Source: Parascedosporium putredinis
Lineage: Eukaryota; Ascomycota; Sordariomycetes; Microascales; Microascaceae
Assembly: GCA_949357655.1 (NCBI GenBank)
Contig: CASHTG010000015.1
Location: 1,612,001-1,676,000, forward strand
Length of the DNA stretch: 64,000 bases
Direction: 5' to 3'
Part shown: positions 11,901-26,200 of the stretch, piece after piece
Layout of the letters: every line of letters begins with the position of its first letter
Numbering within the stretch: the stretch's first letter is position 1
The notes under the pieces: model-generated
What the model was told of the DNA's origin: nothing
What the model saw: the letters and a program-made list of their open reading frames with translations, nothing else
Database searches by the model: none
Position numbers and translations under genes: made by a program

Positions 11901-14900
11901 CTTTCTCCCTTTTCTGACTGACGCAAGGGTTCAGTACCTCGGTATAATTGGTTGATTCGCACCAGCGTCGGGCCCTCCAAAGAGTGAAATTTCATGATAC
12001 CTTCAACAACCTGCTTTGACAGTTTCCTCGGCTGATCGAACAGTAACGAGTCAATATTCTTGACCGATCTATCGTTCGCTCGCGAAGGTTTTCAAGCCTC
12101 ACGTTGGCACTGTCAAACCACAAGCCTAATCTCTCAGTACTACCCTCTGGCCTAGCTTCTTGCGTTTCTCTTTTTGCTTACCTCTTCCTCCCTTTGCACT
12201 GTTGCCATCATCGCATTATTATAGGTATGGGTATAGGAGTATCACTTCCGTATATACCCTGTATATATTCTCCGTACCATGAGTTGGTTCTCAAAAAGTC
12301 GCTGTGATCAATGCTTCGAGTTGTATCTAGGGGCAGTTCTTTTCATTTGTCGCTCAAGGCTCCAGTTACTCAACCTGAGTTCAATGTGCACGTCTGTCTG
12401 TCTTTTTCTTGAGAAACGGAGGTTTCCGTCGTTTTCCTCTGCCTGGTGCTATGACCCCCTCCTTTCTCCCTTCCCGACGAAGAGGAAGCGTTGATGGAAG
12501 ATTTGTCGATGGCTGTTTTGGGGAACATGTCTTCCCACCAACACACGAGGTAGAGACCGTGAGCGAAGAGGCTCGTAGGTACTTGATCACCGGGGGACGC
12601 AAGGGATCGGTCGAGTAGAAGTGGGGGTTGATGGCTCAAGCTGCGATGGGCCACAAAAGTGTCTGCTCGAGTTCACTCCCCGTGCGTTGCCCATACATCA
12701 TCTGGGGGACAGCGGATGATGAGCGCGAGTAACTTGGTAGCGGAAGTCAACAAACCTCGGGAGCTTTCTCTGCCAGAAGTTCTGTGTAACCTACTCGCCT
12801 CACCCGACTCTTTTGTCCCTCCGCGAGCCGGAAAGCTGTTGCCGACAAGGGAAAATAGAGCTAGATAATCCTGCAAAGCGCGGCTCTTTTTGCTCGATCT
12901 TTACGCCACAAACTTCAATACCTGTCTTGTTCAACCCCACTGACCGATTTTGCATCGATCTCGGTCATGGCTGTCACTGGGATGGCGGGCCAACGGTCCA
13001 TAGCGACATTCCCTCCGCGCTTTGGGAAAGGCAGGGCAGGGGGCGGGGAGATGGGGCGGTTTCCATGCCTCTCGAGGTGGCTCTTAACAGAGGACGCCCC
13101 CATTCGGAAGACAGCCTCGGGGAGGATACATCGGCTGAACACGGGAGGTATCCAAGACGGCCCAAAACAAAATCCATCATGTTGACTGCTGGGCTCAAAT
13201 CAGAACCAAGACTCGGACGGAAGGGGTCGATTTGTGCAATGAGGCGATGGCAGCCGGCGGCTTGTCTTCACCTTCCCGTGTGACCCTGGATCGTTGGTCA
13301 TTGATCAAGCTCGTTCAACCGGGCCCAGCAGAGTGGAGAAAAAGGATGCCCCAATAGTGAGAGCTGTTCCCTTAGCCGGCTCCTCACTTGGCGTCCGTTG
13401 CATTGAGCGGGGAGAGGGGACGGCGACCTGTGCAACCACACTTGCTGCCTCCTTTTCACTCCTTCAAAAGGCGTGATGTCGTAGGATGTTAGGGTGTCAT
13501 GAAACGTGTTGTTCTATCTACTTCCGCAACCCGCCCAAAGGGAAGAGCCTTGGGATGACGGGTTGATAGGGCTGCCGGGCCAAACAGCGGCCCCTCCCAA
13601 GCTTTATTCTCGGAATGCAAGCCTGCAGTCATGCACCCAACTTTGAATTTTCATCATATCATTCAAGAGGATAGGGAGAGGGCGGCAGTGAGTGACGTGT
13701 GGGCCAAAACTACAACTAGTCACTCAGACCGAATCAATTTGAATACTCCGCAGAACCAAGCGCGAGGCTTGACGGAAATTGGGGAAGTTGGGCGTGCCCA
13801 CGCTAACCCGAGACAGAGCGGATCAGAATGCTAGTGTGTGTTAGGGTCCTTTCCCGCTTCTTTCCCGCTCGGGAACCCTCTTAATTTGGAGCAAAAACGG
13901 GAGAGGCTCGTCCCCTCATCCTTGATGGCGGGTCATCAGCTAAGCCTAATCTAGTAGTCTCATGCCTCTTGAAATGCGAGTACTTGGCTCCTGGGAGGCG
14001 CCTGCCAATGGGTGCCTGACAGAATGTTCCTTCGGGTTCGCTAATGGCAGAGATCACTGATCTCTGCATGTCGATTCCCAGTGCGAGCTGGGCTCAGGAT
14101 GTGAGGGGAATGGCCAGCCAGCCAGCCCGAAGCATGGGCGCTCTTTATCCAATTTTTTTCTCCTCTCTCCTTCTCTTCGACCCGGCATTCTTGCCCACAG
14201 GTCGCCCGCATGTCGCCCACAGCGCCAACTTCGGTATGCTTGATCAACTTCAATGTTCTCAACTGACAATTTGCTGGCTTGAAGGGAGCCTGTCTGTTGG
14301 TTCGCAGCCCCAGAATGTGCCGTCCTCCAGCATTCCTGTCGGAACATCCGGCTCCCTGATAATAGATATTGATCCGTTGGTCAGCAAGCCCCGCCCCAAT
14401 TGATTTCGGATTGATGGCTCCTCCAGGAGAGGGTGTCAGACGGGAATGGGTGCAAGGAATAAGACGGAAGGTATTTGGACTCTGTAGTACATGTACTTGC
14501 ACCCCAAACGATAGATTGCACTTGTTGGGCCTGAACGGAGGTACAAGTTGTCGAGAGGCAGGTTGGACTGCACGAGCGAATGGACGAGTGGCCCTGGGCC
14601 GTTTACAAAGCGATGAACAGGACAGGGAAAGAAAACCACGCTTGCACCCTCCCAGGACTCACCTTGACCGGTGAAATAGTCTCTTATTGCCAAAAAGAAA
14701 AGAAAAACACTTTGAATTCTCACCGAGTCCCCTTTCCTTCCTCCCTCTCCCTTCCTCGCGCGCTCGCCCGGCCCCGCGACGCAACTTCTCAGGCTCTGCC
14801 GACTGCCCATCAATCAACCTGCTTCGAGAGCTTGAGCCAAGCTCGAAGCCCCTTTGCTCTCGTCGTCCTCTAGCCCCACTTGCGCCTTTGAGCCACTCGC

Positions 14901-15212
14901 CACTGTCAGCTCGAGAGATAGCAGGTTTGAGTCAAGGTCAAGTGCTGGTCGAGTAACCCAGCGCACTGCGACGCTTCAAGGCAGGCTTGTGGAAACACCT
15001 GTGGACAAGCCACCAATCGGCAGAAAATCACCCAACTATTCCCACGAGCTCCAAAGCTCTAGCAAGCTCTCTTCTTATCCATTCATTAGGTAGAGTATTA
15101 TGTTTGATGCTTCCTTCTACGCACATCACAATCCCTCACCCCATCTTGGCAGCACCCTCCCCCACCCTTCCTCTCCTCTCCCAAACGGACGCATGCTCGT
15201 CGCATGCTTGGA
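5901..15212. other. Gene-poor intergenic region
   Basis: More than 9 kb without any ORF whose translation shows recognisable domains or conserved composition; most frames are 60-130 residues and lack splice-linked partners. Base composition looks balanced, not extremely A/T-rich, so it is not an obvious RIP-silenced repeat island. Features seen are a short T run near 5917-5928 and scattered T-rich patches (8641-8690, 11871-11912). A tRNA-like sequence near 8546-8560 was considered and rejected. Confidence 0.5.
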
Positions 15213-15288
15213 ATACACACATACACACACATACACACACATACACACTCGTACACACACGTACACACACGTACACACACGTACACAT
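15213..15288. repeat. Compound CA / CATA / CGTA microsatellite
   Basis: About 76 bases of alternating TACACACA and TACACACG units (later copies carry CGTACACA). Its reverse strand generates spurious valine/cysteine-rich frames. It lies about 2.4 kb upstream of the Zn2Cys6 gene. Confidence 0.95.
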
Positions 15289-17731
15289 GCACACGGGCAA
15301 GCCAACCCACACACCTCCAACCATTTTCTTCCTCCCCGTGACCCGTTGTACTTGCACAGTACACAATGGTGGACAGAGAACTCGAAATCGCCTCAATGAA
15401 AATTACCCTTGCTCATTGCATAAATAAACTGAGGAGACAAGTCTCCGCCACCAACCGTAGCTAACGCAGCTTCCCTCAGCCGCTCCTGCCTTGTCCAGTT
15501 CGGCAAAATCCCGGGCCTTACCCACAGGGAAAGAGTTGATATTTGAGAAGGAAGGGGAGGGTTTCGAAGAAAGAAGAAAAAAAAGAAGAGAAAAAAAGGG
15601 GGAAGGAAACCCATCACAGATTGTAACGCTGTGACCTGACCGGTCAGCGAAGGACAAGCCGAAAGAGGAAAAGGAAGAGTCACCAAGAAACGAACCAGCC
15701 AACAAGCTAACCCACTCCCCGTTTATCCCGTGTCCGAATCCTGGACTGTGGCCACAGCGAAGAACACTATCGTCACCCGCTCTTGTCAAGGAGCTCCTTT
15801 TCCCTCCCACCCTCCACGCCCCTCGAAAAGCATAATTAAAGTGACCGCTTTGAGCTAGCACACGTGGCCCAGATTACATCGAGGCCATCGTCCTCTTGGA
15901 CTGCACCAAATCGGACAGGTACAGTTGCAGCTGGAGGTGCCTCCAAACGGTCGCTTGGCCAGGCCAGACCAGCAAAACAACCCTACGCGGTTATTTTCGC
16001 TGCTGGACTCGACACTGCCATCTCAACACTCCTAGACCCCCTTCCTTCTTCCCCTGGTCGTCATTTCTTGAGCCTGAGTCGAGCACACTTGCCCACACAT
16101 GTGCATCTTGACGCAGACCCTTCCTCACGCCCCGTACCACATTTCTTAGCCGTCGGCTCGCATTTACCTGTCGCATGGTTATCCTTCCTGCCGTTCAGCT
16201 TCATCCGGCAACGGATCCGGCCTATCGATTTGTCTTCCAAGCAAGCCTTTTCGCTGGCCCGATTTTCCTCCCCTCGGGGGATTATCTGCACGGAGCCCCG
16301 CTATCCATCTCCAACCCATAAACAAACGAGCTTCAATTCGTTCTAGAATCCGCTCTTCGAGGATTCCTCCCTCTCGACGCTGAGAATTGTATCTTGGCTG
16401 GAATGATATGGGCCGGAATGAGCCGGCTGCCTCACCCACCAAACGTCAACTGGTCCCCCAACCTTGATTTTCCATCCACGGCCGTCTCTCAGTGCCACCC
16501 GTTTCCGTTTCAAGCATCTCCTCATCCCATTAATCATACTCCCCCTACCCCTCCCCTCCCTTCATTTCGACCCCATTATCTGTCTACCAATATCGCTTCC
16601 AGTACCCTTTCCGACGCAGCCCTTCCCGTTCGTGATTCACCTCACCATCGCCGATTTTCAGACCGTCCCCACGCACCGCTGCCCGGTTCCCCACAAATTT
16701 CCCACCTTCCGTTCACCTATCCCTTCCCCTCCATCATCCCCCTCCCCCATCCATCCCTCCCTTGCCCCGCTGCGCAGGTGCCTCTCCGAACAAGGGGAGG
16801 TCTCTTGGGATCAGCCCGGTGAGCGACGCACTTCACCGACCCGACCACAGGCGCGGCCCGGCTGTGCGCCGCGGTGATCTCGCTCCGGGTCCTGCAGAAT
16901 AGCTCCGACTAGCGTCCACAGTTGTTCAATTGCTTGTTTCTCTTGTCCTGTACCCTGTACCGTACGACGCCACCAGCGGTACCTCCCTAACACGTACTTC
17001 GACATCCTGCGTCTTCCGCTCGTGGGTTTCGCTGGACCTTTGTCCAACACACCACTGCGACCATGGTAAGAGCTCTCTCTCTTCGTTGTCCCCATTGCCG
17101 GCAGATTGCCTCGAATATATCATCGATCCTTTTCCTCACTGTGCTTCCCCTTTCCACTTTCACTCCAAGCCTAAACGCCCGCTCATGCTTTGCTCGGCCT
17201 GTTTCGTCGTCTTTTCCATCATATCCCCTGTGTTGTTCTCCACATTCACATCACCGACCATCCCGGCACACCTTTGTCCATTTGTCACGTTGAGCTCGGG
17301 CATCCCCTCTTCACAAACGGCCGAATCCACCTCACATGGTTTTGCACCCCAACTTCGTCATTTCTTCTGTGGCCAAATTACGTGACGCGCGAGAATTAAC
17401 ATCCCCACCAGAACACACTCAAGCGGCCACGGCCACTCGGCCATGAACCCGAGCCCGTCGAGGCCCTCGTTAATCCATCCCCTCTTGTGACATACCCTTC
17501 CTATGACATACAGTTCACAGACCTACCCACCGGCGAACGCATCAATATTGAGCAGACCGCGGCAATCTACGGGCTTACTGGTGTCCAGCTTCATTGCATC
17601 GTGTGGAACAGCATCTCTAGCGGAACGAGCGATTTTGACCCAAGCACTCATCACTCGAAACGCCTGAGAGTGAACTACCCTTTGTGCCCCACCAACTAAC
17701 GCACGAGTTCGGCGGCGGCGATACAGACAGG
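15289..17731. other. Upstream region of the Zn2Cys6 gene
   Basis: Pyrimidine-rich DNA (especially 16500-16790 and 17090-17330) with no convincing ORF. It may hold a long promoter and a spliced 5' leader for the regulator starting near 17732. A short frame at 17487-17699 ends just before the predicted start and could be an unrecognised upstream exon or nothing. Confidence 0.4.
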
Positions 17732-20298
17732 ATGTCTCACATCCCGTCCTCCAGTCATGAACTGGAGCAAGTCGGGCCAAACCCGAGCCTCGATGGTCCC
17801 TACCCGCTCGGCTTAGATAGTTCGCGGATAGCAAGCAGCCTAGCGAGTCTGAAAGATGCTTGTCAAACTTGCCTTACACGCTGCGATGGTCATGACAGTG
17901 CGTATCATTTTACGGTTACCCCTAGTGTATCATGTTTGGAACTCGCCTGAAGTCCGCCTCATCTGATACCTTGCTATCCGAAGGCTAACCCGCACTTTAG
18001 GTTACTACGCGATCGCGGTGCCGCGACCTTATGATTACGAACCCAGCCGGCCATACGTTGTCGAGAAGCCCCCGTCCATGGGGGTCATCGCCTCTGGGGA
18101 TTTTATCAACCCAGTTCTCAAGACACATAGCCCGCCCTCGTTTGTAGATGAAGCGATACCCTCAACACGCTATCTTGCAAGCTATCCCGCGCTGCAACCC
18201 AGCTCCCAGGCCGGCGTGGGCCGGGTAGATCCCCGAGACCAGATGGGCTATACGAGCCAGCCAAGCCCTACCGGGTACTACGACAACGAAGCCCATTTTG
18301 CCCCTGCGTTAGCTCTGAGGACAGAGTTGCCGCGGTCCGAGACCATGCTACAACAGCAAACCATGGCTTCTTCCCATCTCTCTCCGCAATTTGCCAACCC
18401 CTAACCCATCGCCCATTGGATGCCGAACCGGATGACGCACTCCCACGATTTGCCAACGTGGCCGAATATCACGGGAGAGCGCCACTGCCTGTTGATCCTG
18501 CCTCCTACTGCGACCCCATGCCGCATAGCTCTGCTCTAGATGGCCTGCTTACAAGCCCATTGAACCGTCCTGCCGCGAGACGAGGACCGTTTAAAAACAA
18601 CGATGATCGCGAAAAGACAGCCCAGACAAGGAAAATCGGCTCCTGTGTCAGGTGCAGGATGCAACGCATCAGAGTATGACCTGACCTACCCCTGGAGGTG
18701 GCGGCCCCATATTGCCCATTATGTACTAACTGTACCCGCCTTCTAGTGCTTCATTAACCCCACCGAACCAAATGGGCCTTGCCTTACTTGTCAAAAGGTG
18801 TCAGCAAACACAAAGATTCGACGGCTACCGTGTCTACGTTATAAGATCACGGATGTACGTCTGTTCAAGCCTGGGCAGGTCCGTGGTTACGAATGGACTC
18901 GACGCTGGAGGGACAACATGGTCGATAACATTTCTCATTGGGCCTCAGACGAGATCAAGGTTATCCATGTATCGGAGGGCTACACCAGGACACCCGTTGA
19001 GCTTAGGGTCCGCCAATTTTGCCCCCAAGAAGGCGACAAACTGACGAGATCGTGGGTGGCCAACGGGTCAAAGAAATCGGTCGACATTCCCCTTACGCGA
19101 TCGTGGACCTAGAGGCTGCTAGAAAAGCTTACTCCGAACACATTGACGACGGCATCATCGATAGCTTCTCCGCCGTCGTGAAATCCCGCAACGACCTTAT
19201 ATGGAATACATATGTCTTGGCCTTCAAAATGGCACGAGATGCCAGCTTGTCCAGGGACGAGCGAGACTTGCTTTCGCTAGCGCTCAGATTGTGGACGGCA
19301 GTGCGCCTAACAACTAAATCAACTGTCATTGTCGGTAACGAGAGACTTGGGATGCCACCCGATATCATGGATGAATCAAGCCCCATACACGGCTGTATCC
19401 CTTTACCCCCGTCATGGGTGCCCAGCTGGACCTAATTCTTATCCATCAAATTCAGTCAGCCCTGCGCCGGGAGATGCTGGACAAGCTACAAAAATGATCC
19501 AAACGAATAAGCAAAAGACGTGGCTGACAACGTACCTTGTCATGTTCATTTTACTTCACAATGTTGCTTTGATAACGAATCACGACGCTGGCTACGCCCG
19601 AAAGCATGGTATGAATGTAAGTAGCCTCCCTACCTTATTATCCACCTTCCTTCTCCTCTCCATGCTTGGAGCCGCCTGCATGACCCGCACCTCTAGGCAC
19701 GGGTAACGGACCGGTGAAAATTTTCTAACTGGCGCCATCGATGCCGCACTGACTACTAGAAGCGATATGCAAGAGAGGACAAAGTTAGGGAATACCACCT
19801 TGGTAAGTCCTGCTACATCTGAAAAAGACTAGGCGAATTTTGGGACAAACGAAACCCGGTTGGGCCGAGGGTCGGGGGACCTTGCTGACAGAAACGGCTG
19901 GATAGGTGCCAATATTCTGCTCGCCTACTTTCACTACTGTAACAAGGGCATCTATCCCTTCTCGAACGACTGCAAAGAGCAAGACTTGAGGACGCTTGCG
20001 GAGCTGGATGAGTCTGCAATCCGTTTCGTGAAGGAAACTCGGTCATTTGCATCTGATCACAGTACGTCTTCATTGGATTGGCTGAGCTAGTCATGCCCCT
20101 CCCCCTACTCTATTCTCGGGTTGTGGTATTGGTTGCTCGAACCCGAGGGTTTGGGAGAAGTAACGCTGCTAACGTGATGGTTTGTGCAATGCAGAGCGTC
20201 AGTGGCAGAGACTTCACCAAGAAGGCCTCTTTGAGGATGATTACTTCTTCCTCAGCCAGCTTTTTACCGAGAACTGGGAGCCCCGCTCGACCGTGTGA
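17732..20298 (+). CDS. Zn2Cys6 fungal-type transcription factor
   Basis: Six exons: 17732-17897, 18001-18673, 18747-19616, 19760-19802, 19906-20061, 20195-20298. With one base restored at each of four sites (C runs 18398-18401, 19089-19092, 19399-19401; A run 19490-19494) the total is 672 codons, exactly in frame. The zinc cluster reads SCVRCRMQRIRC, then GPCLTC and LPC, giving C-x2-C-x6-C-x10-C-x2-C-x12-C. Intron 2 falls inside it, between RIR and the third Cys. The cluster sits mid-protein (about residues 275-315), after a long Pro/Tyr-rich N-terminus and a basic stretch ARRGPFKNNDDREK. The C-terminal half is a helical regulatory domain (TWLTTYLVMFILLHN). It should be a nuclear DNA-binding regulator; the target is unknown. 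The start is the least certain part: an in-frame alternative begins at 17684. Confidence 0.87.
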
Positions 20299-23200
20299 TA
20301 GGGTTGGCTTGGGTTGTGCTCTGGCCCAACCAGGAATCGAAATACCGCGCAGCGCCCCATGTCAGGAAAAAGAAGGAGGGCGCAAGGAAAGCCCGCCCCT
20401 CCCACCCGGGTCATATGCAATAGAAATCAACGTCAAAAAGCTAAAGGCATCGCTCGCTGCTCCCTGTCGTCTCATGGGGATGAGGAAGATGGGCCGTGGC
20501 TTGCATATTAATCGACAATGGCGGCTCGAAAACAAGGTTATCATTGGGTTGGAAGACTGAGGGTGTGCACAGGTACCAGTGAGAGTCCCCGCAGTGGTGC
20601 CCCACACCTGGCACCTTGGCCTCAGTGCTCCCTCTGTCGCAATGCTCTACCCCCTTTTTATGTACTATATTTCCTCCCCTCCCATCGTAGCTTTGCTATC
20701 GACGGAAGCGGCCCCTGTGAACAGCAGACGACTCACTCCCCGCCCTCGCACTCTTTGTGTTGCTGGGGCCAATCCGGCTGCGACAGCGCGATGTGGGTGT
20801 AGGGGGCGGATGATGGAAAAAGATGAAGCAGGCGAGATTGGGCGAAGAGGCGGCAACGCCGTAACGCAGGTCATGCAGTATAATTCTACACTGACTCTTG
20901 AAGCCATCTGCAAGCGATAATATCTTAATGAATTTCAAAGAAAGCCGTTGATACTTGTTGAAGGTCCTGTCTCATTTCTCTCCTTTGCCGTGCTGTACCC
21001 ATGCACCTTGTGCCCACAGCATGCAGATCCACTCACACCAGTTCCTCCTTGCTTTCTGGCCGTTGATGCCGCCATCGAAAACCTCATCGGGCTCACCCGC
21101 CGAGAGTTCTTTCCAGGGGCGTTCGCTTGCTCGCTCGGCGTTCCGCCCCCCTCCGTTGTCCCCTTTTCGTCCACCGGATTCATCGGCGATATGCATGCTC
21201 CTCAGAGCATGGGTACTTGTGCAATCGTCCAGCCAGTACCGAGGTATGGGCTATGGAAATAAGACCCTTGCACCAGTGATAACGGGCGTGTGTTCTCATG
21301 AAAAGCTCTGTGAAGACAGCCTAGGAGCCCGTGGCTTGTCGCTGACGAAGCCTTGCTCGTTCTCCCCGATAAAGCCGGTCTCCTCATGGTTACACAGGTC
21401 CCCAACCTTATCCTCTGACGGGAGGACCCAGAATTTTCAAAGTTTTGTCGTCCTCACCCCTAATCCACTGGTAAAAGAATGAGCGCATATAGTGGACAAG
21501 TAGCCCGGAGCTAGGAGCTTGCATTTCCCGACAGTTGTAACTGGTCCACCGCAGTCGGACCAATATAAGTATGCGGACATCTGCAGGCCGTGGGTAATGG
21601 CATCCATATATCACTGTTAGATTGATAGTCATGCTACCACTTAGATATGTCGCTTTGTGCAGCTCCCCTCCCCCAGCTTCTACCCCTACCCTCCCTGACC
21701 AATCTCGCACAGAGCCCCCTCCTTCTTTCTTCTCTACTTCTGCCTCCTTGTTTTCTTTATGCCTCCGTCGTAGTATTCTCTCCTCTTTGCAATGGCGTGT
21801 AAAAACATCTTAAGCCCTCAACTCAAAAGTCATAACTATGGTTTCCTCGTGGTACCATGGACTTGTAATATTCATAGCCACGAGTTCCGAGGCCTGATAG
21901 GCATAAAGTGTAGATCTCCCTTTCAAATAAAGGGCACAAATGGATCTCACTCAAAGGAACGTACCTGAGCTAGCATACCTGAGGCCAGGTCGTTGAGAAT
22001 CGGGTGGCCTGCGGACTATCGAGCACAAGACTCTAGTACGAGAGCGTATCAACCTACAATGGAGGGGAGGGTGGTTGAGAAGAGAGTGGTTTGTGGGCAG
22101 AGGAAGGGGAAGTCCTAGTTGGACTGAGGCCTCCGGACGACCATGTGGCCAGAGCAGTGAAGGCACTCGCTTCCGAAAGGCGAGCAACTCTGTGTTCAGT
22201 CCGTTACCGCTTCCACTCCCACTAACTTGCACACATTGACTGTGAGAAAAAGAGAGTTGCCAAACCCGCCCGACATGGTTCAAGTAACGTTGGAAGCGAA
22301 GCACATGCAAGCCGAGTACGCAGTGTCAAATGTCATCTTTGAAGCACCACGATAGGGAGAGAGGCTGCGGCCACACAACATTCAACCTTCAACTAGTGAG
22401 TCGAAGGGGTTGGCCAAACTAGCGAGTTGATACCTCTGAAAGTATAGGAGTCGAGAAAGAGGAATTAAAAAGGCATACAAACAGACCAAAAGGAAGAATG
22501 AAGAATGAAGAATGAAAAGAACAGGAGTGAAACAGAGAGAGGGGTTTACTGGTGTCGATACAAATGTAGGTTGATCCTGGCTGAGGCAGACAGACGTAAC
22601 CCTGCACGAAGGCAGGAGCGCCCCATTGGATAACCTCAACTGATGCAGCACCCCTCGAATAAAGTAAGCCGGTGAGCCTCCTCCTTCCTCGCCTCATCCG
22701 TCTCATCGACCGTGGATACATCTCTCCATTTGCTAGTCTGCTTCTCCTCTATTACAAAGATACGGAGAACACTGAATACTTGCCTAGTCATCCTCGGCCT
22801 TTTTCGCGAGCGTTTTCGCTCATTACAACAAAAGAAGTAGGTTGACGAAGGTGTCGCGAGTGGTGTCCTCTCAATGCCAGATGACATCAATATTCCCACT
22901 CGCTCAGTTAATGAACAAATAGGAGAAGGGGTCGACGAGGTGGTCGTTTCCCCTTCCAAAAAAAAAAAAAAAAAAAAAAGAAAAAAATCAAGGAGAAAGG
23001 AAAAGCAAAGAGGGAGGGAAAAGGAAAAAAGAAAAGAAAAAACACCCCCGTCCGCCCCACCTTCACACATCCGTGTCTCTATCTCCCTTCGCACACCGGC
23101 CATCGAATCCAGCTTGCTACTGCTCCCAAAACAATTGCAGAGCAGAAACCACCACCCTGGCCCAAAAAACAGTATTGCCAACAGGCCATTCCCAACAACC

Positions 23201-26200
23201 TTCTGAGACGGCGCGGGGTGGCGCCGGATCTACAAGCTGAACGAACGCATCTTGGCTTGGAAGAACTTTGTCTATGCCCCATCCGTAACATTTGTTTGCA
23301 ATTTAGGGCAGGGCTTTGGGGCAGGGCTAACAAGACGGTTCAGCTGAAGAAATGAAAACAGCATGAACCAAACCTTTCGGTTCGGACGAATAACAATGCT
23401 GCCTGGGGGTCAGTGTCACTTACGCACCTCCCGGGCCCTGTTCGGGTGTAGATTTGGACAGCCGGTGGCCAACTGCAAAAGGCATTGAGAGATTCTTTTA
23501 TTTGGATATTTGAGGGGCATCTCTGCTTGTGGGCGATTTGGGCACACCCTCGGCTCTCAGTCAAGGGGGGCGTCTTCCCTAGTCGAACTAGCATCCGATG
23601 CATGCGCAGGCTCAGACAGTCGCCTAGCTCACTCCAGGTCGGGTTGGATATCGGACCGGTGAGATGCCGCCACGGTGTTATGTGATCGCAATTTACTGAT
23701 TGATACTATCCATGGGTGCTCGATGCTATGCTTGCGGGTCTGTTGAAGTTGCAGGCCTAAGCCCAATGCATGGTGGCGCTCAAAAGAGAGAGAACTTGCT
23801 TCTTCGATGAACATTGGCCTGCTCTCGTGCGCAGCGGCTTTTCCCACCAGAGGCCAGCCATAGGCCAGCCATTGACGAAACATCGTATGCGCTTCTGCTC
23901 GGCAGGTTCTGTATACTGCCGAGGTTCGGGGGCAGAATACTGCAAGCAAACTGAAAGGAGAGACCGGAAGGGAAAATATCAAAAAAGGAAGGAATGCATG
24001 TCTGCTATCCTCACGCTTGCTCCGTCTGTCAGACCCTTTCGACATCAATGGAATGATACCTTGACTGCCAAGCCGTGTGTGTAACCCACTTCCTCAACAC
24101 GGTACACAAGCCAGATATCTCGATGAAGGGAAGAATTTTCAAGATCGACGCTTCTGCTGTATATCATTTTGCTGGTGGCTTCCCGTTTGCTCCATTCTGA
24201 AAGTGGATCTTTTGGGGGAAGTATCCCATCATCCCATCATCTCATCCTACTTCGTAGCACAATGGGCAGCTCCGTTGGCGGGGCCGGGATTTTGAGAATA
24301 GAAAGCCACGAGCGGGGCCGCATTGTTAGAGGTGTCGTGAGTCCCCTCGTCCCCTAGCTCTCACAAAAGGCAATCTACCACGAGGGACAGGGAGACAAGC
24401 GACACTGCACTAGCTTGGAAAGGGCCTATGTTGTACCATTGTACCACCCGAACAGCTCCGTGGTCCATTTTGTGCCGCGTGCTCTCATAAATTCGCGTTC
24501 AGGTGCAGGAGCCCACCCCCTTTCTCTTTCTCTTTTTTTTTTTTTTTCTTTTTTTTTCTCCCCTTTCTTTTTCGCACCATCTTCCACACTGGCAGCCTCC
24601 TATTACCTCAGAGATCCAGGGATGTCTCTTACTTGTATTATCATTACTGACCGTTCCAGAATGAATAGCCCTTCCTCGTTGTTAAACCAGCCACATGCGT
24701 TTCAGTCGTTCCCTATTATCGCATCAGAGCTTCAAACGGCGGTCCACATCACCCAAGTGACAAGGACTTTTTGCTAGTCGTTGGACAATGGATGGACATG
24801 GGCGCAAATGAAGCCAACCCTAATACCACCAGTTGCATATCCGGTTCCGATTCCGCTCCCGCATGGAGGTAGCAGGTAGCAATGGAGGATTCGAGACGCA
24901 TCACTCCACGACGTGGCTAAAATTCCTTCGCAAGGGAAAATGATTATCCATGGGCTGGCCGACCTCCCACCAGGTTGCTCCAAAGAACGAAAGGTATCCA
25001 ACTTTCAGAAGGGCAGAAATCGGACCTAGAAAGAATGACCTCGACAAGATCCTCATTTGTTCCCCCGCCCCTTCTTCACTCCCACGACTAGACTATGGCC
25101 GCTCAGCTTCGCTAAATGATCTACTGGATGATTATCTTCTGTCCTCAGAGCCTCAAGGTCCGATTCAGCGCGCGGGGTCGTTAACCGTGGGTGCCTGGCT
25201 CGCCGGATAGAGCCTCCGAACAATCTCCCTCTTCGCATGTTCGCCCTGCCATGCGCGAAGCAAAGTCCGTGCAGAGATCCCCCAGAACTTCGGTCCTTGG
25301 ATGCGACTGATGACCCCAAGCAAGCGCGTCTGGCTGGGTCTACTATAGGGCCCGACCTTGGCAACGGGTGGTCCCTGCCACTTTTCGACACCCACCTCAA
25401 GTCGAGTTTGCCCGATTTGGGAGAAAAGGAAGAGAAAAAGAAGGGAAAAAGAAGGGAAAAGAAACGAGGGGTGAAAAGGCCAGTACCAGGGCTTGAAGAT
25501 GAAAATGAAGCCTCCATGTCTCTCCGGTCGAGAAGGGAAGGTGAACAGATAATGTCACTTTGTCAAAGAGCGCTGTGAGGAATTGATCGAGGGGAGTGAC
25601 GAAGCTCCAATATTCCCACCCCACGTCTCAACGTTCGTTAACGTGAGGCGAAGAGGCAAGACTGAAAATGGTCAGTGCTCATGCTCCGAGCGTTTAGCAC
25701 TAACACTGTACTCGACAAACAAGAGCACGGCAGGGGTGTTATTGAGCTCTAACCCCTGCTGCTTTGCCCAATCGGGGAGGTGGGGTGGCCGTCGCCGCAA
25801 CTTTGGCATCTCAGTCCCACGTCATGGTGCTGGCTGCTGGCGGCTGGCGTTCGGCATGGCGTTGGTGCTCTTTCCGCTCATACCTCAACTCACATCTCAG
25901 CGATTTGATCAAGTATTATGCCCGTACCCTTCTCGAAAGGCTGCCAGAACTTGGCGCCCATAAGCAGTGTGCAAGTCTTCCTTCACATTCCATGCTCGAA
26001 TACCCGGGTCAAACCGCCCGGCCCTTCCTGCGGTTTTTGCCTGTGGTTGATCGAGCCCGCTCTTGCATTTTGCATATCAACTGGCACCCCCAGGCACCTC
26101 CTCCAAGGCCTCGGAGTACCTCTGCTTGAAACTAAGAGCCTTTTGCTTTTTCTCACTAGGACCACAGCTTCTTTTTGGGTAATGCCGCCCCCTCCCTTCC

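Noticed and set aside
15098..15396. Val/Cys-rich frames
   Set aside because: Translations of the CA microsatellite at 15213-15288.
22874..23206. Lysine-rich + frame after an A run
   Set aside because: Product of the A/G-rich tract following the A run at 22960-22979; no domain or splice support.
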